Positions 1-7,065 of a stretch of DNA of 19,299 nucleotides are shown piece after piece. Origin of the DNA: GW2011-AR5 sp041645025 (GTDB lineage: Archaea; Aenigmatarchaeota; Aenigmatarchaeia; GW2011-AR5); the NCBI GenBank assembly GCA_041645025.1, contig JBAZQV010000013.1, forward strand, positions 1 through 19,299, given 5' to 3'. The notes beneath the pieces are model-generated. The model made no database searches and was not told where the DNA came from. It saw only the letters and a program-made list of their open reading frames with translations. The stretch's first letter is position 1. Every line of letters begins with the position of its first letter. The translations under genes were made by a program, and so were the position numbers.

Positions 1-166
1 CTCCGTAAGATTCATGCCTCAGGTTTTTGCAGCTGAAGAAGGCTCCTGCCTTGACGGGCATGTTGTTGCCGCCAAGGGGAACATAATGGTTGTCAAAAAC
101 GATTCCAGTCTGTTATCCGTAAATGCGCACAGGCTGGTTGGATGTGAAATAGAAATGGTGAATTAG
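1..166 (+). CDS. C-terminal end of an unrecognised protein (partial)
   Basis: An open frame enters from the left edge (first full codon at base 2) and runs 54 codons to a TAG at 164-166. The peptide has a protein-like composition, including the stretches VFAAEEGSCLDGHVVAAKG and NAHRLVGCEIEMVN. It reads like alternating beta strands of a small C-terminal domain. No catalytic motif is visible and I cannot name the family. The gene starts outside the window. A structured repeat begins 27 bases after its stop, so it may be the last gene of its transcript. Confidence 0.6.
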   Translation, partial: SVRFMPQVFAAEEGSCLDGHVVAAKGNIMVVKNDSSLLSVNAHRLVGCEIEMVN

Positions 167-193
167 ATTATTTATTCCTATCGGGATAAGCTC

Positions 194-290
194 TAATAGG
201 AGATCTCTCAAATAAATGAACTTTAATATTACGAGATCTCCTTTATAGCAAACTCAACAAAAGTTCAAATATCATTGAGATTTGCTATAA
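194..290 (+). repeat. Family A structured repeat, copy 1 (two hairpins)
   Basis: This 97-bp element recurs in inverted orientation at 9365-9461. By eye there are 7 mismatches, and the last ~59 bases (232-290) are identical. It contains two long hairpins. The first pairs AGGAGATCTC with GAGATCTCCT (arms at about 198-207 and 233-242). The second pairs TTATAGCAAA with TTTGCTATAA (243-252 and 281-290), followed by an inner CTCAA/TTGAG stem and a bulged A. The outer TATAGCA/TGCTATA arms also occur in the unrelated-looking element at 10448-10496. It could be a non-autonomous mobile element, a BIME-like paired palindrome or a structured transcript end. Confidence 0.85.
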
Positions 291-425
291 GTCATGACAT
301 CAACTTTACGTTCCATTTGGACTGGGACGCAGCAAAAATTTGGAGTTATCTTCGTCTCTGTTTGCAGGCTGATTTGTCTGGTAGAATTAAGCCCGACTGT
401 AACAGAACTCTCCTTTGAAGTAAAG

Positions 426-455
426 TATATAAACTTAAGTTAATATATATTAACT
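426..455 (+). promoter_or_regulatory. Promoter and candidate operator of the MNT gene
   Basis: A TATA-like TATATAAAC lies at 426-434, about 35 bases before the ATG at 465. It is followed directly by a perfect 18-bp palindrome, AGTTAATATATATTAACT, at 438-455. A palindrome between TATA box and start codon suits binding by a winged-helix dimer, and the downstream gene itself begins with a winged helix-turn-helix. Autoregulation is inferred. Confidence 0.5.
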
Positions 456-464
456 GTGGTTTAG

Positions 465-1004
465 ATGTATAAACTAAAGTTAACAATACTGCAACAGGAA
501 ATACTGCGTTTTCTTTTCATGAACTCTGGAGAGACATTTAATGCAAGAGGATTGGCTATGCCTCTTGGAGTGAGTCAGCCAGCGATTGCAAAGGCCCTTC
601 CGTTGCTGGAAAAACGGGAATTTATCAGAGTATCGAAGGATAGAAAGTCAAAAAGGCTGTCGATTGAGTTAAACATGGAAAAACCTCTTGTCATAGGCAT
701 GAAAAGGGCCGACAACATCAGGCAGATATATGAGTCGGGACTCGTTGAGTTTCTCAAGGAAAACTTTCCAAGCTGTGCTGTTATTGTGTTCGGCAGCTTC
801 GCCAAAGGAGAGGACACACACAAGTCGGATATAGACATAGCCATTATGGGCACAAAGAACAAAAATCTCGATTTAAGCGGCTTTGAAAAAAAGTTTATGA
901 AGGAGATAAGGATTAATTTCTACAAGTCACTCAAGGAGATAAATAATGAGTTGAAAAGCAATATTCTAGGAGGGATTCTCCTGTCAGGATGGATTGAACT
1001 ATGA
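465..1004 (+). CDS. Winged-helix + MNT minimal nucleotidyltransferase (antitoxin-like)
   Basis: A 179-residue two-domain protein. Residues ~5-70 form a MarR-like winged helix-turn-helix (LGVSQPAIAKALPLLEKREF is the recognition part). Residues ~75-179 hold a minimal nucleotidyltransferase domain with the signature GSFAKGEDTHKSDIDIAI at 110-127. The metal-binding aspartates are D122 and D124. In MNT-HEPN toxin-antitoxin systems the MNT protein usually neutralises a HEPN RNase, in some cases by adding AMP to it. The stop overlaps the next ATG by four bases (ATGA), so the pair is translationally coupled. The attached DNA-binding domain suggests that it represses its own promoter. The MNT gene looks intact although its HEPN partner is broken. 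Confidence 0.85.
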   Translation: MYKLKLTILQQEILRFLFMNSGETFNARGLAMPLGVSQPAIAKALPLLEKREFIRVSKDRKSKRLSIELNMEKPLVIGMKRADNIRQIYESGLVEFLKENFPSCAVIVFGSFAKGEDTHKSDIDIAIMGTKNKNLDLSGFEKKFMKEIRINFYKSLKEINNELKSNILGGILLSGWIEL

Positions 1005-1419
1005 AGCCTCTCAAGACTTTTGAGGAATACATGAAAGAAGGCACTGTAAAAAAGCAGTCTCCAGACAAAATGAGGGCCAGATCGCTTATAGCCGAATCTG
1101 GAGACTCGTACAAAATACTTCTTTCTTTCATCGAGAAAATGGGTCTTGATGACGACAACGCAAACCATGTGATCAAGAATGCGTATGACATATTGATGGA
1201 ACTTATACGGGCGAAGATGCTTTCAGACGGCTTCAATACAACAGGAAAGGGTGCGCATGAAGCAGAAGTATCATACATGGCTGAAATAGGTTTCATCGAC
1301 AAGGATGTGGATTTTGCAAACGATCTGCGATACAGTTTGACAAAGCGTATGCCGAGAAAGTTATGGAGTTCATTAGAAGAGGGTATCCGCTGCTCAAGAA
1401 AATGTGCGGGCGGGGTTAA
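1001..1419 (+). pseudogene. HEPN-type partner of the MNT protein, broken by a deletion/frameshift
   Basis: The gene starts at ATG 1001, overlapping the MNT stop. Residues up to about 111 read as a helical HEPN-like protein (RARSLIAESGDSYKILLSFI, NAYDILMELIRAKMLSDGF, GAHEAEVSYMAEIGF). From the TAC at 1331 the reading frame stops making sense and would run to 1432. In the neighbouring frame from CAG at 1333 the expected C-terminal helices continue as QFDKAYAEKVMEFIRRGYPL and end at TAA 1417-1419. From memory of the archaeal family, a segment carrying the RN-containing catalytic motif belongs between these parts. It is missing, and the loss is not a multiple of three. The protein is probably non-functional as an RNase. 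A sequencing or assembly error cannot explain loss of the whole motif as easily as a real deletion. Confidence 0.7.
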
Positions 1420-1517
1420 GGATAGCTCTTGAACAATCTGGGCTCCTTCTGTTTGATGAAAGTATAAGTGAAAATTTTGTTCTGATTAGGTTGGAAAAAA
1501 CGGATTTGCGCTACTTA

Positions 1518-2171
1518 TCAGACTTTTTTGCTTGTGGAGAGAGTATTAAGCATCTGTTTTATCAGAAAATCAATGCCTTCTTTCTTAGGGGATCCGTGTC
1601 CAGGCAAAAGATATTGTATATGAAGGTAAGAAAGTCTTTTCAGGGAGTTAACAAGTTGCTCTTGGTTGCCGCCATACATATCTGTCCTGCCTATACTAGT
1701 TTCAAACAGGGTGTCGCCCGATATAAGTATCTTTTTTTCTGCGTCATAAAGGCATATAGAGCCTGGTGTATGGCCTGGTGTCGGTATTACTTCGAATGTG
1801 AAATTTGTCGTGCTTATAATAGAATCCATGCGAAGTGTCTTGTCAACCGCCATTATTCTTGCCGTCTGTCCAAAGAGTTCAGACAATGTGCCTATGCCGG
1901 TCTCAACAGCTTTCTTGTCAGCTGAATGAACAGCTACAGAGAGTTTAAGCCAGTCCTTGAATTTTTTATCAGCGCCCACATGATCAAAATGACAATGGGT
2001 ATTAACAAGTGTTTTTATGCCACTGACATCGCAAAGTCCCTCAATTTCCTTTTTAATGTCGCCGAAATAGATGCCTGTTCCAGCATCAACAATAAGCTCA
2101 CCGTCTATGAGATAAATATTACAGTCGGGGTCTACGCCGCCCAGAAGTTCTATGCCCTTGTAAATTCGCAT
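1518..2171 (-). CDS. Metallo-beta-lactamase-fold hydrolase (glyoxalase II-like)
   Basis: A 217-residue protein with a full metal-binding set: THCHFDH at 58-64 (H59, H61, D63, H64), GHTPGS at 133-138 (H134), SGDTLF with D153, and LPGHG with H192. This is the binuclear zinc core of glyoxalase II-like hydrolases, which cleave thioesters or related bonds. The true substrate cannot be told from sequence. It is likely cytoplasmic, as no signal peptide is visible. I start it at 2171 (MRIYKG) rather than at 2249, because a TATA box at 2189-2200 lies about 24 bases upstream of 2171 and the extra 26 residues do not resemble the fold. It is convergent with the MNT/HEPN pair and stands apart functionally from the glycan genes. 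Confidence 0.88.
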   Translation of the reverse strand: MRIYKGIELLGGVDPDCNIYLIDGELIVDAGTGIYFGDIKKEIEGLCDVSGIKTLVNTHCHFDHVGADKKFKDWLKLSVAVHSADKKAVETGIGTLSELFGQTARIMAVDKTLRMDSIISTTNFTFEVIPTPGHTPGSICLYDAEKKILISGDTLFETSIGRTDMYGGNQEQLVNSLKRLSYLHIQYLLPGHGSPKKEGIDFLIKQMLNTLSTSKKV

Positions 2172-2188
2172 AGAAGAACTAAGACGTG

Positions 2189-2200
2189 AATTTTTAAATA
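2189..2200 (-). promoter_or_regulatory. TATA box of the MBL-fold gene
   Basis: On the minus strand this reads TATTTAAAAATT, centred about 24 bases before the ATG at 2171. This is the spacing expected for a leaderless archaeal transcript, and it decides the start codon. Confidence 0.55.
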
Positions 2201-2274
2201 AGTGAGTAAAACATCCGTATGAGCCAGCGGCTTTAAGTAAGGGATTCAAATAGAACGTAAAATTTCTGTCGTTT

Positions 2275-3111
2275 CTACCCTTTCCATTCCTTTATCGCTT
2301 TCTCATAGCCCTTGTTCGTGCCCACGTCAAAAGTCGTGCCGTCGTGAAGGAAACCAACGAGCTGCTCGTCCCTGCTAAGTTTGCTGAAAAGTTCCTCTAT
2401 CATCATCTTGCGCTTTGGTACAAGATTGACTACGGACTGGTCAAATATGCAGAGTCCGGCATTGATCAGTTTTGAGGGTGCATTTTTTATGCTTGGTTTT
2501 TCAACAAACTTGAGAACCTGATTGCCGCGCATCTTGACAACACCAAATTGAGTTGTATCGTCTGTAGTTGTAAGAAGAACGGTGGCAAGTTTCTTGTTTC
2601 TCTTATGAAACTCGTACATCTCGTGTATGTTTGGATTCATCAGCGTATCCACGTTAAGCAGAACAAAATTTTTGCTTATGTAATCCCTTGCCAGGCTTAT
2701 CGGACCTGCTGTTCCCATTGGCTTGTCCTCGGTTATGTAAGTTATGTCGACACCAAACTTCTTGCCGTCTCCGAAATACTCCCTTATTTTGTCTCCCATG
2801 TAATTGACCGCAAGGAGTATGTTGGTTATGTCATAGCGCTTGAGCATATTTATCTGGTGCTCAAGAACAGGTTTGCCGCGTATTGGTATCAGAGGCTTTG
2901 GAAGCTCATAGGTTATAGGTCTTAAGTTGACACCTTCGCCGCCGGCCATTACAAGAGCCGTATCAAGCCCGTTTTTGCTAAGGGATTTGAAAAGAAGGTT
3001 TTCTATTGCATGCGAGCGGTTCCTTACTTCCCGGCCGTCAACCATGCTGTCTATCCTTCGCAGGATGTCCTTCTTTATTGTTATTGTGACTCTTTCCACC
3101 ATTTTTACCAC
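2275..3111 (-). CDS. Ribbon-helix-helix domain fused to a sugar nucleotidyltransferase with altered active site
   Basis: A 278-residue fusion. Residues 1-47 are a CopG/MetJ-type ribbon-helix-helix (strand ERVTITI, then two helices to FKSLSK). Residues ~49-278 are an NDP-sugar pyrophosphorylase domain (PKPLIPIRGKPVLEH, YFGDGKKFGVDITY, FVEKP, FDVGT). Active members carry G-G-x-G-T-R-L, but here residues 57-63 read GGEGVNL, so the catalytic arginine is replaced by N62. The usual NGD is NVD at 153-155. The HddC half of the gene at 4841 keeps both motifs (GERM, NGD). This domain is therefore either an unusual guanylyl/uridylyltransferase or a nucleotide-sugar sensor joined to a DNA-binding domain. 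ATG 3102 is an alternative start. It is divergent from the heptose operon across about 100 bases. Confidence 0.8.
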   Translation of the reverse strand: MVKMVERVTITIKKDILRRIDSMVDGREVRNRSHAIENLLFKSLSKNGLDTALVMAGGEGVNLRPITYELPKPLIPIRGKPVLEHQINMLKRYDITNILLAVNYMGDKIREYFGDGKKFGVDITYITEDKPMGTAGPISLARDYISKNFVLLNVDTLMNPNIHEMYEFHKRNKKLATVLLTTTDDTTQFGVVKMRGNQVLKFVEKPSIKNAPSKLINAGLCIFDQSVVNLVPKRKMMIEELFSKLSRDEQLVGFLHDGTTFDVGTNKGYEKAIKEWKG

Positions 3112-3128
3112 GTTTCATTTATTGTACC

Positions 3129-3183
3129 ATAAAATTCGTATGAAGAAGTATGAAGATGAAGATATTTAAACCATACATATATA
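3129..3183. promoter_or_regulatory. Divergent promoter with 10-bp phased direct repeats
   Basis: The gap between the fusion gene and the heptose operon holds GTATGAAGA at 3138-3146 and again at 3148-3156, then GATGAAGA at 3155-3162. The full repeats are spaced exactly 10 bp apart, one helical turn. Ribbon-helix-helix proteins often bind such short, closely spaced direct repeats. TATA candidates are CATATATA at 3174-3181 for the plus strand (about 30 bases before ATG 3212), AATTTTAT on the minus strand at 3129-3136, and TTTAAATA around 3162-3169. Regulation by the adjacent ribbon-helix-helix protein is inferred. Confidence 0.5.
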
Positions 3184-3211
3184 ATTAAGCTATAACATTC
3201 TCGTGATACAA

Positions 3212-4249
3212 ATGATAATAAGAAGTAGATCCCCCGTAAGAGTGTCCTTTGGAGGCGGCGGCACTGACTGTTCTCCCTACTGCGACGAAAACGGGGGTTG
3301 TGTTGTTTCTGCTACAATAAACAAATACGCCTATGCCACTCTAATGACAAGGCTAGACCAAGAAATACACGTCGAATCTGCTGACTTCCTGAAGAGCGTA
3401 AAATTCGGGCATGTGAACGAAATAGTATATAACAACGAGCTTGATCTCCTGAAGGTTGTTATCAAAAAAATGAATACCAGCGGCATGGGATTGAACATAT
3501 TCATGAGAAGCAGCGTTCCACCAAAATCCGGCCTGGGAGGAAGCGCAGCCGTGTTTGCAGCCATGATAGGTCTTTTCAATCATATGAAACGTGAGAAGAA
3601 GATGACGGACTACGAAGTTGCTGAGCTCGCACATCATCTGGAGCGTGATGAGCTGAAAATAGGCGGCGGCAGGCAGGACCAGTATGCAACAGTATTCGGC
3701 GGCCTAAACTTCATAGAGTTCGGAAAAGGTTGGGTACGCGTGAATCCACTTAAGATGAAAAAGGACCATTTGCTTGAACTGGAGAAGAATTTGATACTTG
3801 TATATGCAGGCGACAAGACTGTGAGCAGTATACAGGCCGATATAATAACAGACCAGATGAAATCCTACACCCAGAAAAACGTAGACGTCGTGGAAGCTCT
3901 GAACAAAACAAAAGAAATAGCCCAGGACATGAGATATGCCCTCTTAAGAGGCGACTTTGAGCGCTTTGGCAATCTTCTGCACGAAGGGTGGGTGGAGAAG
4001 AAAAAGTTCTCTTCGCTAATGACAACACCACATATAAACAATCTCTACGACATTGCGAAAAAGAATGGTGCCTTGGGTGGCAAGATAACCGGTTCCGGCG
4101 GCGGCGGCTTCATGCTTTTCTACTGCGAGCCCAACAAGGAACATATTGTTCTTGAAAAACTGGAGCAGGCTGGAGCGCGGCCATTTACATTCACCTTTGA
4201 TATGGAAGGCCTGCAAACCTGGGAATGTGAAGACAAAAGAGGTGTATAA
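3212..4249 (+). CDS. hddA: GHMP kinase, D-glycero-D-manno-heptose 7-phosphate kinase-like
   Basis: A 345-residue GHMP kinase. The N-terminal strand and glycine loop (RSPVRVSFGGGGTDCSPYCD, residues 6-25) match the HddA/fucose kinase branch. The ATP-binding motif PPKSGLGGSAA lies at 103-113, and the C-terminal motif is GGKITGSGGGGFMLF. In the GDP-heptose pathway HddA phosphorylates the anomeric position of D-glycero-D-manno-heptose 7-phosphate. The gene heads a four-gene operon, and its TAA abuts the next ATG. I prefer ATG 3212 over GTG 3203 because the TATA box at 3174-3181 would place transcription start near 3205. Fucose or other sugar kinase activity is possible, but the isomerase and phosphatase that follow favour heptose. 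Confidence 0.82.
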   Translation: MIIRSRSPVRVSFGGGGTDCSPYCDENGGCVVSATINKYAYATLMTRLDQEIHVESADFLKSVKFGHVNEIVYNNELDLLKVVIKKMNTSGMGLNIFMRSSVPPKSGLGGSAAVFAAMIGLFNHMKREKKMTDYEVAELAHHLERDELKIGGGRQDQYATVFGGLNFIEFGKGWVRVNPLKMKKDHLLELEKNLILVYAGDKTVSSIQADIITDQMKSYTQKNVDVVEALNKTKEIAQDMRYALLRGDFERFGNLLHEGWVEKKKFSSLMTTPHINNLYDIAKKNGALGGKITGSGGGGFMLFYCEPNKEHIVLEKLEQAGARPFTFTFDMEGLQTWECEDKRGV

Positions 4250-4840
4250 ATGAAAAATGATATTGAAGCCATGCTAAAAGAAAGTGCTGACGTAAAGATG
4301 AAAACCATTGAGATATCCGGAGATGTAGAAAAAGCCGCCAAAGCTGTTTTGGAATGCTACAGAAATGGTGGGAAGGTAATATTATTCGGTAACGGTGGAA
4401 GCGCCGCCCAGGCACAGCACATTGCAGCTGAATTCATAAACAAATTCAAAATAGACCGTCGTCCTCTCCCGGCCCTGGCGCTGACAACCGATACGTCAAA
4501 CCTGACATCCATAAGCAACGACAGTACATTCGACGAGGTGTTCGAAAAGCAAATAATGGCGTTGTGTAACAGCAATGACATTGTTATAGCAATAACAACC
4601 AGTGACATAAGCGAGGAAAGACATGGCCACTCGGCAAATATTTACAGGGGTATAATGGCGGCGAAACAAAAGAATGCCAAGGTCATTGGCATGTTCAGCG
4701 TGAAAAGCAAATTAGCTGCTAGTCTGGTTGATATACCAATACTTATTCCTTCCAAAGAGACGTCAAGGATTCAGGAAGCTCACATAACAGTAATGCATAT
4801 AATTTGCGAGCTTGTGGAAAATGAGCTATTTGGTGATTAA
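4250..4840 (+). CDS. gmhA: SIS-domain sedoheptulose 7-phosphate isomerase-like (GmhA)
   Basis: A 196-residue SIS-domain protein, the usual GmhA length. GmhA converts sedoheptulose 7-phosphate to manno-heptose 7-phosphate. Family landmarks are the sugar-phosphate loop FGNGGSAA at 46-53, QHIAAE (H57, E61), LTTDTSNLTSISND at 78-91, and RIQEAHITVMH with Q175 and H183. H57, E61, Q175 and H183 match the spacing of the zinc-binding set in characterised GmhA. The usual STSGNSxN loop is altered to TTSDISEERHGHSAN (116-129), with a changed glycine and about six extra residues. An AGGTG ribosome-binding site lies just upstream inside the end of the kinase gene. Activity on a variant sugar phosphate is possible. 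Confidence 0.85.
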   Translation: MKNDIEAMLKESADVKMKTIEISGDVEKAAKAVLECYRNGGKVILFGNGGSAAQAQHIAAEFINKFKIDRRPLPALALTTDTSNLTSISNDSTFDEVFEKQIMALCNSNDIVIAITTSDISEERHGHSANIYRGIMAAKQKNAKVIGMFSVKSKLAASLVDIPILIPSKETSRIQEAHITVMHIICELVENELFGD

Positions 4841-6097
4841 ATGAGAGCTGTTTTTCTTGACAGAGATGGGACCATAACAAAAAGCACAGATCTTATTACA
4901 AAAATAGAAGATGTAGAACTGGAAGAAGGTGCAGCTGAAGGTATAAAGATAATGAATGGTCTAGGCCTGAAGGTTATAGTAATAACAAACCAGCCCCAAG
5001 TTGCACGAGGTCTCTGCACAGAAGAAGACGTACAAGCTATAAACAATGAGATGACCAGCAAGCTGGAAAAACAAGGCGCAATAATAGACTCTGTATACTT
5101 CTGCCCTCACCATCCGGAGCAGCATCCAGATGTGCCCGAACACGCTAGAAAATACAGGATCGAGTGCAAATGCAGAAAGCCAGGAACTGGACTAATTGAG
5201 CAGGCAGCAAAAGACTTCGCTATAGACATAGAACATAGCTTCTTTGTTGGCGACAGTACAAGAGATGTAAAAGCCGCAAAAAACGCCGGCTGTATTTCAA
5301 TACTGGTAAAGACAGGTCTTGCTGGCAAAGATGAAAAATTCCCAGCAGAGCCAGACTATACGTGCAGTGACATTCTTCAAGCAGCAAACCTTGTAAAAGA
5401 AATAAAAGACATGTCAGCTGTCATTTTGGTAGGTGGTCGCGGCGAGCGAATGAGTCCACTCACCGATAATTTGCCAAAGCCAATGCTGTCAATAAAAGGC
5501 AAGCCAATTCTTGAACATCAAATCATTCTTTTGAGAAAATATGGAATAGATAACATAACGCTGTGCGGTCATTATCTTTTCCAGAAAATAATAGATTATT
5601 TTGGTGATGGAAGCAGGTTTGGAGTAAAAATCACCTATGTGGACGAGCCAGAACCTCTCGGAACCGGCGGCGCCCTGAAAAATGCCGAAAACGAAATAAA
5701 ATCAAAAAACTTTATACTTATGAACGGAGACATAGCAACTAACGTCTGTCTTTCAAAGCTTATACAATTCCACATAGAGAAGCATGCTTTGGCAACACTT
5801 GTTCTTCGTGTAAGCGATCACCCACGTGATAGTGATGTAATAGAAATAGATGAAAACTGCATGATATCAAATTTTGTAGGCAAGGGTCAGGAAGAAACGA
5901 GAACCGCAAACACAGGTATATTTGCTATAAATAAGGGGTTTCTAGAATTTATCCCAAGAGGTGTAAGTAACCTGGAAAAAGATGTAATTTCCAAGATGAT
6001 AGGCCAGCCAATATTTGGTTTTATAAGTGACGAGTATTTTAAGGATATAGGAACAATAGAAAGATACGACAGAGCTCAGGAGGAATTTCCGTTATGA
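4841..6097 (+). CDS. GmhB-like phosphatase fused to HddC-like nucleotidyltransferase
   Basis: A 418-residue bifunctional protein. Residues 1-~187 form a HAD-IIIA phosphatase of the GmhB/histidinol-phosphatase type. It has DRDGT at 7-11 with D7 and D9, TNQ at 49-51, a zinc site from C88 and the following His residues plus C109 and C111, CRKPGTG, and GDSTRD at 137-142. Residues ~192-418 form a sugar-1-phosphate nucleotidyltransferase with GGRGERMSPLT at 198-208, LPKPM, and NGD at 295-297. Together they would remove the 7-phosphate of heptose 1,7-bisphosphate and then transfer a nucleotide (GMP by analogy with HddC) to heptose 1-phosphate. The fusion joins consecutive pathway steps. Its stop overlaps the next ATG (ATGA). 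Confidence 0.84.
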   Translation: MRAVFLDRDGTITKSTDLITKIEDVELEEGAAEGIKIMNGLGLKVIVITNQPQVARGLCTEEDVQAINNEMTSKLEKQGAIIDSVYFCPHHPEQHPDVPEHARKYRIECKCRKPGTGLIEQAAKDFAIDIEHSFFVGDSTRDVKAAKNAGCISILVKTGLAGKDEKFPAEPDYTCSDILQAANLVKEIKDMSAVILVGGRGERMSPLTDNLPKPMLSIKGKPILEHQIILLRKYGIDNITLCGHYLFQKIIDYFGDGSRFGVKITYVDEPEPLGTGGALKNAENEIKSKNFILMNGDIATNVCLSKLIQFHIEKHALATLVLRVSDHPRDSDVIEIDENCMISNFVGKGQEETRTANTGIFAINKGFLEFIPRGVSNLEKDVISKMIGQPIFGFISDEYFKDIGTIERYDRAQEEFPL

Positions 6098-7023
6098 AAA
6101 TACTTGTAACCGGTGGCACAGGATTTATAGGAAGCAATCTGGTCGAAGCACTCATAGCAGATGGTCACTCTGTGACTGTGTTGGATAATTTTTCACTGGG
6201 TAAAATGGAAAACCTGACCTCTGTGAAAAATAAGATAAAAGTCATGAACGGTGACTTGCGTGACCTGGAGACAGTCAAAAAAGCCACTAAAGGCGTTGAC
6301 ATAGTATTCAACGAAGCAGCTGCCTCGTCATCTCCAATGTTCATCAACGACCTGAAGAATGCTGTTTCTGTCAATGTGGACGGTTTCATAAATGTGCTTA
6401 ATGCATGCAGGATAAACGACGTGGAGAAATTGGTATATGCGTCCACATCGTCCATATATGGCAACAGCAAGCCGCCATTGAGGGAAGACATGCTTGTCAC
6501 GCCTGTGAACTTTTATGCTTCGACAAAGCTGCTTAACGAGCACTTGGCAATACTTTTCAGCAGAGAATACGGTCTTGAGACAATAGGCTTCAGGTACATG
6601 AGCATCTACGGCCCCCATGAAGAATCAAAAGGCATATACGCTAATTTGGCTACCCAGTTTCTGTGGGCAATGCAACGCAATGAACAACCTGTAATATATG
6701 GCGACGGTACACAAACGCGTGAGTTCACTTATGTGATGGATGTTGTAGCAGCCAACCTGCTTGCTATGAATCTGAAGAAGAATATTGGCGGCGAAATACT
6801 GAACATAGGCACAGGAACGTGCACATCGCTCAACAATCTTGTTGCGGTGATAAACAAAATACTCGGAAAATCCATAAAACCGAAGTATGTGAAAAATACT
6901 GTCAAAGGTTACATAGATGCCCAGCTGTCAGACATAACAAAAATAAAAACCACTCTCGGCTACGCTCCCAAGTACACGCTTGAAAAGGGATTAAGAGAAA
7001 TGGCTTCTGGGAAACAAGTATGA
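6094..7023 (+). CDS. NAD-dependent nucleotide-sugar epimerase/dehydratase (extended SDR)
   Basis: A 309-residue extended short-chain dehydrogenase. The Rossmann motif GGTGFIGS is at residues 7-14 and an acidic LDNFS at ~35-39 favours NAD. The active site includes STSSIYG and YASTK (YxxxK). The C-terminal part binds the nucleotide sugar (REFTYVMDV, GTGTCTSLNNL). It is closest in style to GalE-like 4-epimerases but could equally be a 3,5-epimerase/reductase-type enzyme acting on a GDP-heptose derivative. The start overlaps the fusion-gene stop, and a strong CAGGAGGA ribosome-binding site lies at about 6077-6084. It is the last gene of the heptose operon. The substrate is inferred from context only. 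Confidence 0.82.
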   Translation: MKILVTGGTGFIGSNLVEALIADGHSVTVLDNFSLGKMENLTSVKNKIKVMNGDLRDLETVKKATKGVDIVFNEAAASSSPMFINDLKNAVSVNVDGFINVLNACRINDVEKLVYASTSSIYGNSKPPLREDMLVTPVNFYASTKLLNEHLAILFSREYGLETIGFRYMSIYGPHEESKGIYANLATQFLWAMQRNEQPVIYGDGTQTREFTYVMDVVAANLLAMNLKKNIGGEILNIGTGTCTSLNNLVAVINKILGKSIKPKYVKNTVKGYIDAQLSDITKIKTTLGYAPKYTLEKGLREMASGKQV

Positions 7024-7065
7024 AAACAGATTAGAACTATTCATTGTTATGCTTACCAAGTCTGA

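Noticed and set aside
1404..1925. Long plus-strand frame
   Set aside because: It lies mostly opposite the MBL-fold gene, whose metal-binding motifs are unambiguous, and it has no motifs of its own.
2927..3169. Plus-strand frame opposite the ribbon-helix-helix domain
   Set aside because: It is antisense to a well-supported domain and has no family resemblance.
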